Assembly: GCF_051020765.1 (NCBI RefSeq)
Contig: NW_027469123.1
Coordinates: forward strand, 744,001-808,000
DNA: 64,000 bases
Origin: Lasioglossum baleicum
Taxonomy: Eukaryota > Arthropoda > Insecta > Hymenoptera > Halictidae
Direction of reading: 5' to 3'
The position numbers were made by a program, and so were the translations under genes. Under the pieces are notes generated by a model. That model did not search any database. It had not been told where the DNA came from and worked only from the letters and a program-made list of their open reading frames with translations. Shown piece by piece: positions 1 through 11,499 of the stretch. Numbering within the stretch: position 1 is the stretch's first letter; every line of letters begins with the position of its first letter.

Positions 1-407
1 GCGGGGGAGGACATCCCCACCTCAAGCCAATCGCGGAAAGCAAATGTACAAACAAAGACGGTACTAGCAACGGACCCAGAGTCGCGTAACAACGAAAGGC
101 CCAAGTGGCCAACACGTGCGTTTAATTTATGACCCCTGGTCTCACGCGGACGACGACCATCGACTTCGGGAACAATGCGTCTTTGAAAAAACGTACTTTC
201 CAAGGACTCGGCAGACAGAGTTATTTATCCGAAACTCTCAAGGAGTTGCGCTTAATGATGGTCCCGAAGACGATGGTCCAAGGGTGTGCAATTTGAGCCT
301 CGAACCCTCATAAAAAATAAGAAAGTGCTGGCCTCCTCGAGACCCTTGTAGAAGTGTCCCGAGGACTAACGGTATTTTACAGGGAATTTTCCATGCATGT
401 CATAACA
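1..407 (-). repeat. 3' LTR of the BEL/Pao element, partial
   Basis: These bases match 6720-7126 with no difference I can find. The LTR ends at CATAACA (401-407). By comparison with the other LTR about 351 bp are missing beyond the window start. Confidence 0.95.
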
Positions 408-696
408 TCCCGCCGGCCTTGAACGAATTAGTTCAACAATGAACACTGAATGTATACATAAGCTATAGTGACGTATGATATAAAACGCGTAATAATAACA
501 AAATAATAGTAATGATTAACGCTAAGTGGATTACATGATAGAAATAGGTACTCTATAAACTAGAAGTGCATATACAAACTACAACACCATTATGATAATA
601 TTACCGAGTAACTAACTAACTAAGGATGGTGTATATAACATCACGTTGATGCGGGTTTGACGTTATGATCAGTATACGCTATAACTACATTCTAAA
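408..696 (-). other. BEL/Pao 3' UTR with weak polypurine tract
   Basis: This is the non-coding stretch between the gag-pol stop and the 3' LTR. Directly against the LTR the element strand reads GGCGGGA (408-414), the only purine run available as plus-strand primer. The rest is AT-rich and shows no frame. Confidence 0.5.
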
Positions 697-3600
697 TTAT
701 TCAATAGGCAAAGGGGATAATTTAGTTGTGCTACGTTTATACAGTCCTTGAGCAGTCTTAACTGTGACTACTCGTACGATATTGTCGTCGCCAGGATGAA
801 CGATAACAATTCTGCCCAACCTCCAATGCATGGGGGGAACATTGTCTTCTTGAATTGTTACTAACGTTCCAACCTTCATTTGAGAAGAATCCTGTCTGTG
901 CCATTTATTGCGAGTGTGCAACTCATGAAGATAATCTGTGTGCCATCTTTTCCAAAAGTGCTGCTTTACTTGCTGTATGTGTTGCCACAACGACAACCTA
1001 TTTGCAGCGACTTCTGTTAGATCACACTCTGGTAGATTTGTGAGCGAATCTCCTATTAGGAAATGTCCAGGAGTGAGGGCAATAAGATCGTTTGGATCCG
1101 AGGAAATTGGGATAATAGGACGAGAATTCAATATGGCTTCTATCTGAATAATTAAGCTATTAAACTGTTCGTAAGTGAATAAGGTTTCACCTATTGTTCT
1201 AAATAGATGTCTCTTAAAAGACTTTACCGCCGCCTCCCATAGTCCACCAAAATGTGGGGATCGCGGAGGTGAAAAATGCCAGTTTATATTGTCATTACTC
1301 AGAGTATGTTGAATTGTATTATTAAATTCCTCAGACCATATCAGTGCTTGTAATTCCATGATTTGATTGCGCGAGCCAACAAAATTTGTACCATTATCTG
1401 TATATATATTTTTCGCCTTTCCTCTTCGAGAAAAGAATCTTGTGATTGCTGCCAAACATGTCTCAGTGGTTAAATCTGTCACAAGTTCTAAATGTATGGC
1501 TTTAGTTACAAAACAAATAAAAACCACCACGTAGGATTTAACCTTCAATCTATTGCGATTTTTCTTTTCTTTAATAAAAAATGGACCGCAATAGTCTATG
1601 CCCACATTTTCGAAAGGCCGTGATTGCTTGACTCTAGAACTAGGTAGTTCACCCATTAATGGGGCGGAGGTCTTAGGATTCAACCTATAACATCGCATAC
1701 ATTGACCAATAATTCGCTTTATTACTCCCTTAACACTTATGGGCCAATACCTTTGACGAATCGCATTCATGGTTGCATGCACCCCAGCATGCCAGTGACG
1801 TTCATGCTCATATTTAACTATCAAATTGGTAACATAATGTGAATGTGGTAAGATTAAGGGATGTTTCTGAGAAAAGCTAATAAGAGCATTTTTTAGTCTA
1901 CCCCCTACTCTGAGCAACCCATGTTCATCTAAAAACGGATTTAGATTTCTTAATTTGCTTTCCCTTCTAACTACCTTGTGTTTCTCCAGGCTATTTATAT
2001 CTTCAGAAAATGATTCTCGTTGTACTAGACGAATGACTCTGTTACGAGCTGATTGTATTTCTACAGCTGTCAGTGGTCCAGTGCATTTTTCACTTCCACG
2101 AATATTCTTAAAAAATCTTTGCATATAGGCTACTACCCTATACAATGTTGTAAAGGATGAAAAACGCACTAGTATTGAATTAGGTTCATTAACCGTGACC
2201 AAGGACACCAAATTGCGTTTCTCCGGAATATCTATTGTTTCTAATAATAAATTAGGCCAACAATTTTCCTCCTTAGAGAGCCAGTGTGGACCACTAGTCC
2301 ATGTGATATTATTTAGGAAATGCTGTGGATCTTGTCCTCTTGATATATAATCTGCTGGATTATCCAGCGTCGGAACGTGAAACCAATCTCTCGCATCAGT
2401 TGACGCTTGAAGGTCACTTACGCGATTTGCCACGAAGGTTTTGAGTAGATGTGGAGAAGTCTTAATCCAATGTAATACAATAGTTGAATCTGTCCACAGT
2501 CTGATCTTACTAAATTTGATTTGTGTTAACGCCTCCATAACCTCGGAAACTAGTTTTGATAATAGTGTAGCTGCACACAATTCGAGCCTAGGTAATGATT
2601 GTGTTTTAATTGGCGCGACGCGAGATTTCGCACATAGAAGATTTACCGAATGCTGCATGTTTCCCATCGTGACTCGAACAAAAATACAAGCTCCATATGC
2701 TGACTCACTGGCATCGCAAAACCCGTGCAATTGACAGTCAGTGTGGTTCTTAATGAGAAGTGGACGCCTTATAGAAAACTGATTTAAAACTCTCAATTGA
2801 TCTCTGAACCTAATCCAAGAATAATAAATGGACTGTGGAACTACTTCGTCCCATTCGCAATGTGTTTTCCATAGCTCCTGCATAATAATCTTCGCCTGTA
2901 TAATCACAGGTCCTAATAGCCCAAGCGGGTCGAACAATTGCGCGATTTCTGATAAAATCAAACGCTTCGTTATGCGAGGTTTGCTGTCGGGCAAATTGGT
3001 TTTATAAATAATATTATCTTCGGAAGGATTCCAAAAAATTCCTAAAGTTTTCTTTGTATTTGAAACGTCTAAACCTAGCGACTTATTCTCCTGATTATTA
3101 TCAAGATCGTTAACTAAATTTTTGTCATTTGAAACCCACTGTCTCAAGTTAAAACCGCCTAATTTAGCCAGTTCTATCAATTCATTACGTAGTTTTAAAG
3201 CTGAATTAAAATCAGATGCTCCTGTCAATAAATCATCTACGTAGAAATCTTGATCAAATGCCCTAGCGGCTAAAGGAAATCCTTTCGCGTCATCCTCAGC
3301 TAATTGTTTGAGACAACGTATAGCTAAAAATGGTGCACATGCTGTACCGTAAGTCACCGTATTTAATTTATAAGTCTTTAATGGATGTTCCACTGACTGT
3401 CGCCAAAGAATTTTTTGATAGTAGGAATCCTCCTCATGAACCTTCACTTGCCGAAACATCTTCTCGATATCAGCAGTAAGAACACATATATGTGTACGGA
3501 ATTTAATCAGGGTGGTGAACAAAGTATTTTGTATTGTTGGACCGACTAATAAAGTGTCATTTAAAGAAACACCAGATGAACTTTTCGCTGATGCGTCAAA

Positions 3601-5814
3601 TACTACCCGCACCTTTGTAGTTGCACTTGAAGCCTTGATTACCGCATGATGCGGCAGATAAAATCCGCTATTATGATCATCCGCACTAACTTCACTCATA
3701 TGATTGAGTGACTCATATTCAGCTAGAAAATCCTTATATTGTTCATACAACACAGTATTCTTAATTAATTTATTCTCTAATGTGTAAAATCGTTTCAACG
3801 CTAACTTATGAGAGTCACCTAATAAACTTCGTTTCTCGTTAAACGGTAGTCGAACAATATATCGTCCTGACTGATCACGCCTTGTATTTTGTTTGTAATG
3901 TTCCTCGCATGTGGCTTCTTCGTCTGATAGAAAAATTCTTTTCGGAAGTTCTTCTACTTCCCAAAATTTAGCAATTTGGTTGTCTAATGAGTGAAAACAA
4001 GCAGTATTTCTATTAAAGGCCTTTACCTCTACTTCGCCTGTTACTAGCCAACCCAGTTTTGTTTTTTGTAAAATGATTCTATTATTGTTCAATTGAATTT
4101 GTCCTACACTGAGTAATTTATAAAAAATAGTACTACCTAGCAGGATATCGATGGATCCAGGTTTGTAAAACTCTGGGTCAGCTAGACATACATTTTTTGG
4201 TATTTTAAGCTCCTTGTGATTAATAGCTCGTGTTGGTAAAGTTCCAGTAATTGTTGGCAATGCAATAAATTTTAAATTTGATGAGAAATTGTTAATATTT
4301 GACTGAATTTTTGCATTAACGCAGTACTTTGCACAGGTAACTAAATTACTTAACCCTGACGAGGAGATATTCACCCGTTCTTTCTTTAATTGCAATAAAT
4401 TTGCTAAGCTTTCTGTCATATAATTAGATTGTGAGCCTCCATCAACTAACACCCGACAAGTGTGCCTTTTGTTATTGTTATCGTAAATTGTGATTTGTGC
4501 TGTACCTAACAAAACTTCAGAATTGTTCACAGCCATTAATGCTTTGCATGTAACATCGGTCTCAACCTGAGTGTCCTTTGAATCTTCAGACGCTCTTTGC
4601 ACCGATACCTGTGTTATTTTATGTGCATTTAAATGTAATAGTGTGTTGTGTTTTTTATCACATTTTCTACAATGAGACCACTTGCAACTAACAGTGTTGT
4701 GGCCGACCTTTAGGCAATTTAAACATAATTTGCTCTTCTGAGCTGATTTTAATCTATCCTTCACTTCCATGGCAAGAAATTTTGGACAAGCGAAAACGTA
4801 ATGTTCGTCCTGGCAAATCACGCAACTGACACTCTTATTTGTCGTCAAATGACTAAAACTACGTTTGGACTTAACTCGCGACGTATCATTGTCTGATGGA
4901 GAGTTTGATTTTTCAGATTCCCATTCCTCCCCGCGAGCTTGGGTGTTAATGAAATCAATAAACCTTTGAAATGTCGGTAACTCGTCGTTTTCCAACTTAC
5001 GTTCCCACGCCCTGCGGGTAGTTTTATCTACTTTCTTGACAATGATGAATATTAAAATTTGATCCCAACTATTTATTGGTTGATTTAAGCCCTTAAGTGC
5101 GTTAACGTGTACTTGCGCCTGTTCAGCTAGTTTGCGTAAATTAGCGGGAGTGTCCCTTATAATTTCAGGTAAGTCGAATAATTGTTTCAGGTGTGCTTGT
5201 ATCAACTGACGCGGTCTATTACAACGTTTTTGAAGCATATCCCACGCGACTAGATAATTTTCTGAGGACGCGTTTAGGGAAGCAACGATTGAAGAGATCT
5301 CTCCGCGAAGTGAATTTTTCAGATAATGAAATTTCTGTACGTTTGGCAAGTCTACGTTTTCGTGTACAAGCGATTTGAACGTGTCGTAAAAACTAAACCA
5401 GTTTATGAGATTTCCATCAAATGATGGAATCTGAATTTTCGGTAGCATTTTGTTAGCTGGCTTACAATTAGTTGATTCTATGCTAGTGCTTGCCTGTCTC
5501 GAAGGCAAAGTTGCCTCCCTTACACCTCGTAGTCTATCAGCGTGCGATGCTAACAGCGCTTGTAAGGCAAATGCACTGCGTTCGAAACTATCACGTTCAC
5601 TGACATGATCTGATTCCTCGTCTAAATTTTCGATGTTGGCTTGTACATCTTCGTATGCGACAACTAGCTCTTTAACCTTAGCTATACGCGCTTCTAAATC
5701 GTATATACTCAAATCTTGAGTCTCTAAAACATATGTTTGGACACGCGTGATTTGACCCTTAATAGTGGTACGCACCCTTTTAAAGGACTTCAACGCGGTA
5801 TCCCTACTTGCCAT
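697..5814 (-). CDS. BEL/Pao Gag-Pol polyprotein, intact
   Basis: A single 1705-residue frame encodes all element proteins. The N-terminal third is Pao-type Gag (DUF1759-like, with the PSFDG-NWFSFYD stretch near residue 130), followed by Cys/His knuckles (CLNCLKVGH at 364-372). The aspartic protease has catalytic Asp458 in VDGGSQ; the family normally has D-S/T-G, so the second position is unusual. Reverse transcriptase carries YVDD at 858-861. RNase H follows (CDAS...WTDST). The integrase has an HHCC domain and the triad Asp1407, Asp1473 and Glu1527. A C-terminal DUF5641-type domain ends the protein. There is no stop or frameshift and no envelope gene. The start is the first ATG downstream of the leader. 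Length and domain order fit an autonomous element. Confidence 0.95.
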   Translation of the reverse strand: MASRDTALKSFKRVRTTIKGQITRVQTYVLETQDLSIYDLEARIAKVKELVVAYEDVQANIENLDEESDHVSERDSFERSAFALQALLASHADRLRGVREATLPSRQASTSIESTNCKPANKMLPKIQIPSFDGNLINWFSFYDTFKSLVHENVDLPNVQKFHYLKNSLRGEISSIVASLNASSENYLVAWDMLQKRCNRPRQLIQAHLKQLFDLPEIIRDTPANLRKLAEQAQVHVNALKGLNQPINSWDQILIFIIVKKVDKTTRRAWERKLENDELPTFQRFIDFINTQARGEEWESEKSNSPSDNDTSRVKSKRSFSHLTTNKSVSCVICQDEHYVFACPKFLAMEVKDRLKSAQKSKLCLNCLKVGHNTVSCKWSHCRKCDKKHNTLLHLNAHKITQVSVQRASEDSKDTQVETDVTCKALMAVNNSEVLLGTAQITIYDNNNKRHTCRVLVDGGSQSNYMTESLANLLQLKKERVNISSSGLSNLVTCAKYCVNAKIQSNINNFSSNLKFIALPTITGTLPTRAINHKELKIPKNVCLADPEFYKPGSIDILLGSTIFYKLLSVGQIQLNNNRIILQKTKLGWLVTGEVEVKAFNRNTACFHSLDNQIAKFWEVEELPKRIFLSDEEATCEEHYKQNTRRDQSGRYIVRLPFNEKRSLLGDSHKLALKRFYTLENKLIKNTVLYEQYKDFLAEYESLNHMSEVSADDHNSGFYLPHHAVIKASSATTKVRVVFDASAKSSSGVSLNDTLLVGPTIQNTLFTTLIKFRTHICVLTADIEKMFRQVKVHEEDSYYQKILWRQSVEHPLKTYKLNTVTYGTACAPFLAIRCLKQLAEDDAKGFPLAARAFDQDFYVDDLLTGASDFNSALKLRNELIELAKLGGFNLRQWVSNDKNLVNDLDNNQENKSLGLDVSNTKKTLGIFWNPSEDNIIYKTNLPDSKPRITKRLILSEIAQLFDPLGLLGPVIIQAKIIMQELWKTHCEWDEVVPQSIYYSWIRFRDQLRVLNQFSIRRPLLIKNHTDCQLHGFCDASESAYGACIFVRVTMGNMQHSVNLLCAKSRVAPIKTQSLPRLELCAATLLSKLVSEVMEALTQIKFSKIRLWTDSTIVLHWIKTSPHLLKTFVANRVSDLQASTDARDWFHVPTLDNPADYISRGQDPQHFLNNITWTSGPHWLSKEENCWPNLLLETIDIPEKRNLVSLVTVNEPNSILVRFSSFTTLYRVVAYMQRFFKNIRGSEKCTGPLTAVEIQSARNRVIRLVQRESFSEDINSLEKHKVVRRESKLRNLNPFLDEHGLLRVGGRLKNALISFSQKHPLILPHSHYVTNLIVKYEHERHWHAGVHATMNAIRQRYWPISVKGVIKRIIGQCMRCYRLNPKTSAPLMGELPSSRVKQSRPFENVGIDYCGPFFIKEKKNRNRLKVKSYVVVFICFVTKAIHLELVTDLTTETCLAAITRFFSRRGKAKNIYTDNGTNFVGSRNQIMELQALIWSEEFNNTIQHTLSNDNINWHFSPPRSPHFGGLWEAAVKSFKRHLFRTIGETLFTYEQFNSLIIQIEAILNSRPIIPISSDPNDLIALTPGHFLIGDSLTNLPECDLTEVAANRLSLWQHIQQVKQHFWKRWHTDYLHELHTRNKWHRQDSSQMKVGTLVTIQEDNVPPMHWRLGRIVIVHPGDDNIVRVVTVKTAQGLYKRSTTKLSPLPIE

Positions 5815-6368
5815 ATTGAACTCCTTGTGGAGATATTAAGAAGGGAAATTGGAGTAATTACACTCACCGAGTAGTGGTCTAACAGAGTTGATGACAAACC
5901 GAATCTGGTTGCCAGTTGTGTGATGTTTCCAGTCCGATGTGGGCTTTGATCCGCTTGGCTGATGTCGATGCTTCAATTCCAACACTGAAGGTCAATTGAA
6001 GGATGCACCTGATCGTCGGCTTGCTCGTCCGACTTGAACGTTGTATGCTGCTCCTCCCGTTGACTGCTGCTGCTGCAGACGATCCACGCTTCGTAGGATG
6101 GAATCCGCAAACGAACTTCCGTGGTCCTATTGCTTCTGCGTTGACTGCTGCTGCTGCAGACGGTCTACGCTCCGTAGGATGGAATCCGTAAACGAACTTC
6201 CTTGGTCCTATTGCTTCTGCGTTGACTGTCCTCAGGTTGGGTAATGTTCCACAATGTTGATATCACTGATATCTGTGGTGATGATTACCGGTATCCTGGT
6301 CGTGACTTAGCAAGTCAATGTGTATGGAATTGTACTTCCAAGGAGAGGATCCGGCTCGAAGGACCAAA
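5815..6368 (-). repeat. BEL/Pao 5' leader with 81-bp tandem repeat
   Basis: This is the untranslated leader between primer site and gag ATG. An 81-bp unit containing CTGCTGCTGCTGCAG is repeated about 2.1 times at 6059-6228; the word GTTGACTG recurs at 6059, 6140 and 6221. Two small plus-strand frames here are products of the repeat and not genes. Confidence 0.8.
6350..6366 (-). other. Primer binding site, tRNA-Tyr
   Basis: The plus strand TCCGGCTCGAAGGACCA equals the 3' end of eukaryotic tRNA-Tyr including CCA, so the element RNA is complementary to it over 17 nt. It sits two bases (AA) from the 5' LTR at 6369. The tRNA identity is from memory of the conserved tRNA-Tyr acceptor stem. Confidence 0.85.
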
Positions 6369-7126
6369 TGTTATGTTCGCAGCTTCTCTTAATATATTTG
6401 AGAGGTTCTGCGTTGTAAATTTCAATGAACGACAGCTCGACACCTAATTTGCCTTAACGAACCTCTGGATTTATTCACTATATTTACAATATCTTACACT
6501 TGTATGAACTGGAAGTTCTGTCTCGAATCGAGTTAATCTTTTGCGGAAGACTGTATATCTTCAGAGAGAAATTGTATCTGGTCGCTGTCCCTGGGTCAGC
6601 TCGTTCCTCACCTCGGTGGTGAGATTGAAAAGTGGGGAAAATGGTACATTTTTTGGGGGAAAGAACATCCCATTCGTTGACTGACCCGAGGGAGGAGCCA
6701 TTCCTATGCATCCCTATCGGCGGGGGAGGACATCCCCACCTCAAGCCAATCGCGGAAAGCAAATGTACAAACAAAGACGGTACTAGCAACGGACCCAGAG
6801 TCGCGTAACAACGAAAGGCCCAAGTGGCCAACACGTGCGTTTAATTTATGACCCCTGGTCTCACGCGGACGACGACCATCGACTTCGGGAACAATGCGTC
6901 TTTGAAAAAACGTACTTTCCAAGGACTCGGCAGACAGAGTTATTTATCCGAAACTCTCAAGGAGTTGCGCTTAATGATGGTCCCGAAGACGATGGTCCAA
7001 GGGTGTGCAATTTGAGCCTCGAACCCTCATAAAAAATAAGAAAGTGCTGGCCTCCTCGAGACCCTTGTAGAAGTGTCCCGAGGACTAACGGTATTTTACA
7101 GGGAATTTTCCATGCATGTCATAACA
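6369..7126 (-). repeat. 5' LTR of the BEL/Pao element (758 bp)
   Basis: The boundaries are TGTTATG at 6369 and CATAACA ending at 7126, a perfect 7-bp inverted end. The inner end is fixed by the primer site, the outer end by the point where the two LTR copies diverge. Confidence 0.93.
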
Positions 7127-8590
7127 GTATGCATGGCTAGTAGTACCTATAGCTATTAATGTTTTTTTTTTATTTGGTGTGTGACTCTCCACGAGCCACA
7201 CAAAGAACTTCCCGATTCGTTAGTTGCAGTATATTATTATCATTATTAAGTGTACGTTTTAAGAAGATTATACGTTTTCAGGGAAATTCAATAGTTTTCT
7301 ACTTATCAAAATGTTTGCTATATGGCGTCACATTAAACCAACATCGTATGCTCGTTGCTCGCTTGGTTCCTTGTTATAGCATACTAATGTTGCAAAATAA
7401 ATTGTCTTAATTAGTTTTTCGCAAACGATACAACTCCTCATTATCCGGGTTTGCAGTAGTGATCTTGGTTTTCTTCGATACTGTTAATTTAAATTGTCCC
7501 AAAATATATAAACTGCGCTCAATTTTGAAACTCTGCTCAGTGCTACATACAATATTTGTAAAGTTCGCCTTTCTGATTTTTTAAAATCCAAACATACTTT
7601 CTCGTATGTTTGTCCCTGACTTTTATGAATCGTAATCGCTTCAGCAGGAACCACTGGAAATTGACTACGTGTGATTTGATATTTTTCCTCACTCGACATA
7701 TTTACTTGATTCGATATTTTTATTATTGGTGTAAAATTTTGATCAATATTTGCATTTTTCATATAATCACGATAACGAGTTCTTACTTTCACTCCTACTC
7801 TGGCCAATTGAAAATGTAACCACAATATAGACGGAATTTTAGTATTTTCTTGAAAAGTAATAAAGTTTAATATTCCGCATGTGTGCTCCATTAATCAATC
7901 CGTTTTCAACATCAATGTTATTAATAATTATCATATAGTTTATATTAATTTTCAATTTAATCTCAGTTAATAATTCGTTTTGAACTGATTGTTTTTTTAA
8001 AGATTGTAATATAAATTTTTTTTTGTACTTTCATCGATATTCTTTGAAAATGTATTCTCGCGAGTAGAGATGATTAACTCACTCTTGCATTGGGATAATT
8101 TTCGATTATTGTAAGCGGAAACATCATCGTAAGGTACAAAAAAAAATTAAAAAAAATTTTTTTTTTTAAATTTTAAAAAAATCGAAAAAAATTTTTTTGT
8201 GTAATTACGTTTGTTTCATCGGTGGAAACTTTCCGTTCCTCGTATAAATTGCATTGTTGAATGAACTTCTTTCGAAAAAACTAAAAAAACTAAAAAACTA
8301 CTTGACCAAAATGGACCAAAATCTAATCAGCTCTAAGTTACAGCGAGGCATATAGATTGCATCATTCATCATCCTGATCGCGTTGTTACTTTTTCTGAAA
8401 ACGTTAACGAAAAATTTGATTACATAGAAACGGCCATACGCGCGCGCACGCACGCACGCACACATACGAACATTTTGCTGAAAATAGTCTAAAATGACTG
8501 CAATGACCATGAAACGTGAAGATCTGCTAAAAAATCGATTTTCGGTTTTCGGGGTCATTACAATAACTTCCCTATAAAATCGGGAAGTTA
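7127..8590 (-). mobile_element. Helitron-derived 3' segment, copy A (3' tip lost to BEL insertion)
   Basis: The segment is almost identical to 15033-16615 and 42534-43990. It holds a helicase C-terminal remnant, an A/T-rich homopolymer stretch, a short CGCA/CA microsatellite (about 8440-8463) and ends at the hairpin AACTTCCC/GGGAAGTT (8565-8589). The true 3' tip (CTAG) seen in the other two copies lies beyond the BEL element and outside the window. Confidence 0.8.
7484..7891 (-). pseudogene. Helitron helicase C-terminal remnant, copy A
   Basis: The fragment encodes the last part of a Pif1-like SF1 helicase: motif V (AITIHKSQGQTY) and motif VI (YVALSRV). Relative to copy B it lacks 2 bp near 7880, which shifts the frame, so the open frame is shorter (135 residues). 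Helicase motifs I to IV and the Rep part are absent. It cannot be functional and travels as part of a non-autonomous repeat. Confidence 0.85.
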
Positions 8591-10861
8591 ATTATATAGA
8601 GCCTATAGATAATACAGAATAAAATATAAACACGAAATAATACGTATAATGTTTATATTTATATTTCGTTTTTAATTATTGCCATACTTTACCATATTGT
8701 AATCTTCTAGGTGTATTGTATAACTTCCGTAAAGTCATTTTAATGATATTATCGATACATATCTAAGTTCATTCGGAGAAAATTCGTTAAAAAGCTAGAA
8801 ATATTGTCTTTTAAGTTTTTCACATGAAACGTGCATTATTCAAGCTTTAATACAAATAAAGAGCAGGCACGCGTTTGGCGAATATACCTAATGTAGTTAT
8901 AAAAAAACCAACTATATTAAAAATCACGTTATAAGTAAAGAAAGAAAACCATTATTACCATTATCTATGTCATAAGAACGCAGAGTATTTGAATCTCGGA
9001 TAACGCAATAACTCGTCCGCCCGAACTTGTTCGATTCTTTTCGTACCCGCCCGACGAATTCGAAGTCGAATCGAAGGGCCGCCGCCGGACTTTCTGCGAC
9101 CCGACCCGACTCGAACCCGAACATCGAGCGGCCCGCACATCCCTAAATTATTTATAATTATAAATATATTATATTAAATGACCTATATTATAATAACCTA
9201 TATTAGGTAATTATTATCACACTTTAAATAAGTAAATATGGCTCAAATTATGCCGTATTTGGCTCATTTTAATTAGAAGGATCTCACAAATACGTTGGTA
9301 ATTCCGTAAAAAAGATTGAAAAATAAAAAACTTTCCTATGTGCATTGATGTAATCGGTACGCAGCCTTTTGAACTGTGTCGGCTGCCTCGTACCTCAGTC
9401 CCTCTTTGTCGTTTACGAGCTGTCGTAAAAAAAGTTCTGGTACATATGTTGATAGTCTAAAAATATGATCAATGCTATTTTTCAATTTCTCTAAAAAACC
9501 TTCATTTGTCGAATTTTTGCGTGTTTTTCACTTTGTGTGTAATTAACATTTTGAACCAAAAAATCGGGAAAAAATCTCAAATATCAATTTCAATTAAATG
9601 CAATTATATGATTAAATTAATGCAAGTAAATGGGGAAAATGGACCGAAAATTGAATGGCACAACGGCTGTTTAAATAATTCGAAGGACTATCTCGTCCGG
9701 CTAGGCCCTTCATTCCAAATTGTAATATTCCAATATTTCAATATCATTTTCAATATTTCAAGTACTATTTAAAACTATTAATGAGTTTTAACAACAAAAT
9801 ATTTTAAATAGAAAACTAAATTTTGACATATAAGATAAGATTATAGCAAGCTTGCTATAAATGTCGAAAACTCGAGTCTGGCCAGAGACATTCAATTTTC
9901 AGGAAACACTATTCTATGATGACGAACGGAGAAAAGGGAAGTGAAGCTCGGGGGCTTCGGTCGCCGTGGAGTGGAGTGAAACATTGTAACATGATACGGG
10001 TCGGGTCGGGTATATCGGTGTGAGACTACTAATCAAACAACAAAGCTTAATTATTTATCATTATTTTTTTATAGGATTTTCCTTAACATATTTGGTGAAT
10101 TTTGTTTCTTTTTATGAAAATGATACCAAAATTATATAATTCCGATGATATTTGCTTATGCAATGAGCGACGCAAGTTTCGGACACAAAGAAGGACAGCG
10201 TCGGGAAAAAAAGAGACGCGGAGAGTCCTTATTCTTTTAAGATTTCGACTTCGACTTCGTCTGCTAGCTCTTCGTCTCGTCGCACAATGTACTCATAAAT
10301 GAATCATGTTTCAGGAAGTGGTTCAGTTCAGAATGAAATAAAATAATGTTACACGCACTTTTTAAATAGCGTCATATATGGTGCAAGAAATATTCGTATA
10401 GAGTCAAATAGAATTATTTTTTTAGATATCTTCGTACGAAATACTGCCTCTAAATAACATTGTATGGATAGGAGCCGTCGAAAATTAGTTTAATTAGTTA
10501 ATACTTTTATCTTGTTACTACCTCTACTTTAATAATTGCAGTCAATAATGCTGTCGAGCATTACAAGTATGGGATAAATAAGTAAAAAAATTAATTTTCT
10601 GTTTCCTACTAAGGATCTTAATAAGAACGATTGAATTTTGTCATTACACAACATAACAAAATATTTTTTAAGAACCATTATTTTATATATAACGCAATAA
10701 TGTTCAAATTACTTTTAAATTCCAATACATTTGTAGAATATTACGTAGTAATTACTTCCATTTTTCCTACATCTATAAACTATCGATTATATTGTAAACA
10801 ATTATTACAATGGTGATAATAAGGAAAATAAGAATGCAATAAGAGAATTATATATAGTATT
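8591..10861. repeat. Non-coding interior of E element, unit Y copy 1
   Basis: About 2.2 kb of AT-rich DNA recurs directly at about 16615-18899 and, inverted, at about 19260-21469, with a fragment at 26590-27210. It contains GGGTC-type GC-rich patches (8999-9140 and 9993-10010) and no plausible gene; short frames recur in each copy only because the DNA is duplicated. It is interrupted at its right end by a MITE. Confidence 0.75.
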
Positions 10862-10868
10862 ATAAGGC

Positions 10869-11274
10869 CACCGACGAGATACTATTAAAGACTGCCAGCC
10901 TTATGGGAGTTGGCGAGCCCGAATTTTTCGGTGTTTCTTACGCCCTCTAGGATATATTCTGGCTCCATCCAGAGAAACAGAAGGCCAACGACGGCATTTT
11001 GTCGGTGAAGAAGACCACTGAGGAGATTCTCGTCGCGATGCATCGGCGAGAATGCGAATTATCACGAAACTATATCGATTATTATTAAATGTTACATTCT
11101 CCGCCATATTTCAGACGATGTTTTGGCACTATTTTAGCACTATTTAGAATTTTTAGCGATGTGGTATATCAGATCACTGTAACTTTCACGTTATCCCCGC
11201 GCCCACTCGCGCCCACTTACTGGTCCCGCGGAATAACACAGGGGCTGGCAGTCTTTAATAGCATCTCGTCGGTG
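10869..11274. mobile_element. Short E-family MITE 1, 406 bp, 7-bp TSD ATAAGGC
   Basis: The terminal inverted repeats start CACCGACGAGATACTATTAA and extend about 32 bp with one mismatch. ATAAGGC flanks it at 10862-10868 and 11275-11281. The empty site is visible at about 18893-18902 (TTATAAGGCAATTAC), which confirms the insertion and the 7-bp duplication. No coding capacity; an internally deleted relative of the larger E elements. Confidence 0.9.
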
Positions 11275-11281
11275 ATAAGGC

Positions 11282-11460
11282 AATTACAGAATAGGTAATG
11301 TCAGCATTCTACTATATCATTCTTCTTCAACTTGACGAATATCTCGTCGATTGTGGTACTTTTACCGCTGTGGTATATCAGATCACTGTAACTTTCCCGT
11401 TATCCCCGCGCCCACTCGCGCCCACTTACCGGTCCCGCGGAATAACACAGGGGCTGGCAG
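11282..11460. repeat. Right end region of the outermost E element (E0), interrupted
   Basis: The sequence continues unit Y and runs into the E right terminus, stopping at CTGGCAG (11454-11460). The remaining terminus reappears at 30121-30150, after an 18.66-kb insertion (E1). Confidence 0.8.
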
Positions 11461-11499
11461 CACCGACGAGATACTATTAAAGACTGCCAGCCCCTGTGC

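Larger units (their letters stand above)
1..7126 (-). mobile_element. BEL/Pao LTR retrotransposon (left LTR cut by window edge)
   Basis: The element reads on the minus strand. From right to left it has a 5' LTR (6369-7126), a tRNA-Tyr primer site, a leader with an 81-bp tandem repeat, one gag-pol frame, a short 3' UTR and the 3' LTR, of which only 407 bp lie in the window. The shared 407 bp (1-407 and 6720-7126) look identical, which indicates a recent insertion. LTR ends are TGTTATG/CATAACA. The right flank (from 7127) is the interior of a Helitron-derived repeat, so this element landed in older mobile DNA. The other target duplication lies outside the window. Confidence 0.95.

Noticed and set aside
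116..313. 65-codon frame present twice (also 6835-7032)
   Set aside because: It lies in the BEL LTR and is duplicated with it; no protein similarity.
6350..6366. tRNA-like sequence
   Set aside because: Only the 3' 17 nt of tRNA-Tyr are present, at the exact primer-site position; not a tRNA gene.
7159..7410. An 83-codon plus frame repeated at 15061 and, in shortened form, at 42581
   Set aside because: It is shared only because the Helitron 3' segment is duplicated, and it lies antisense next to the helicase remnant.
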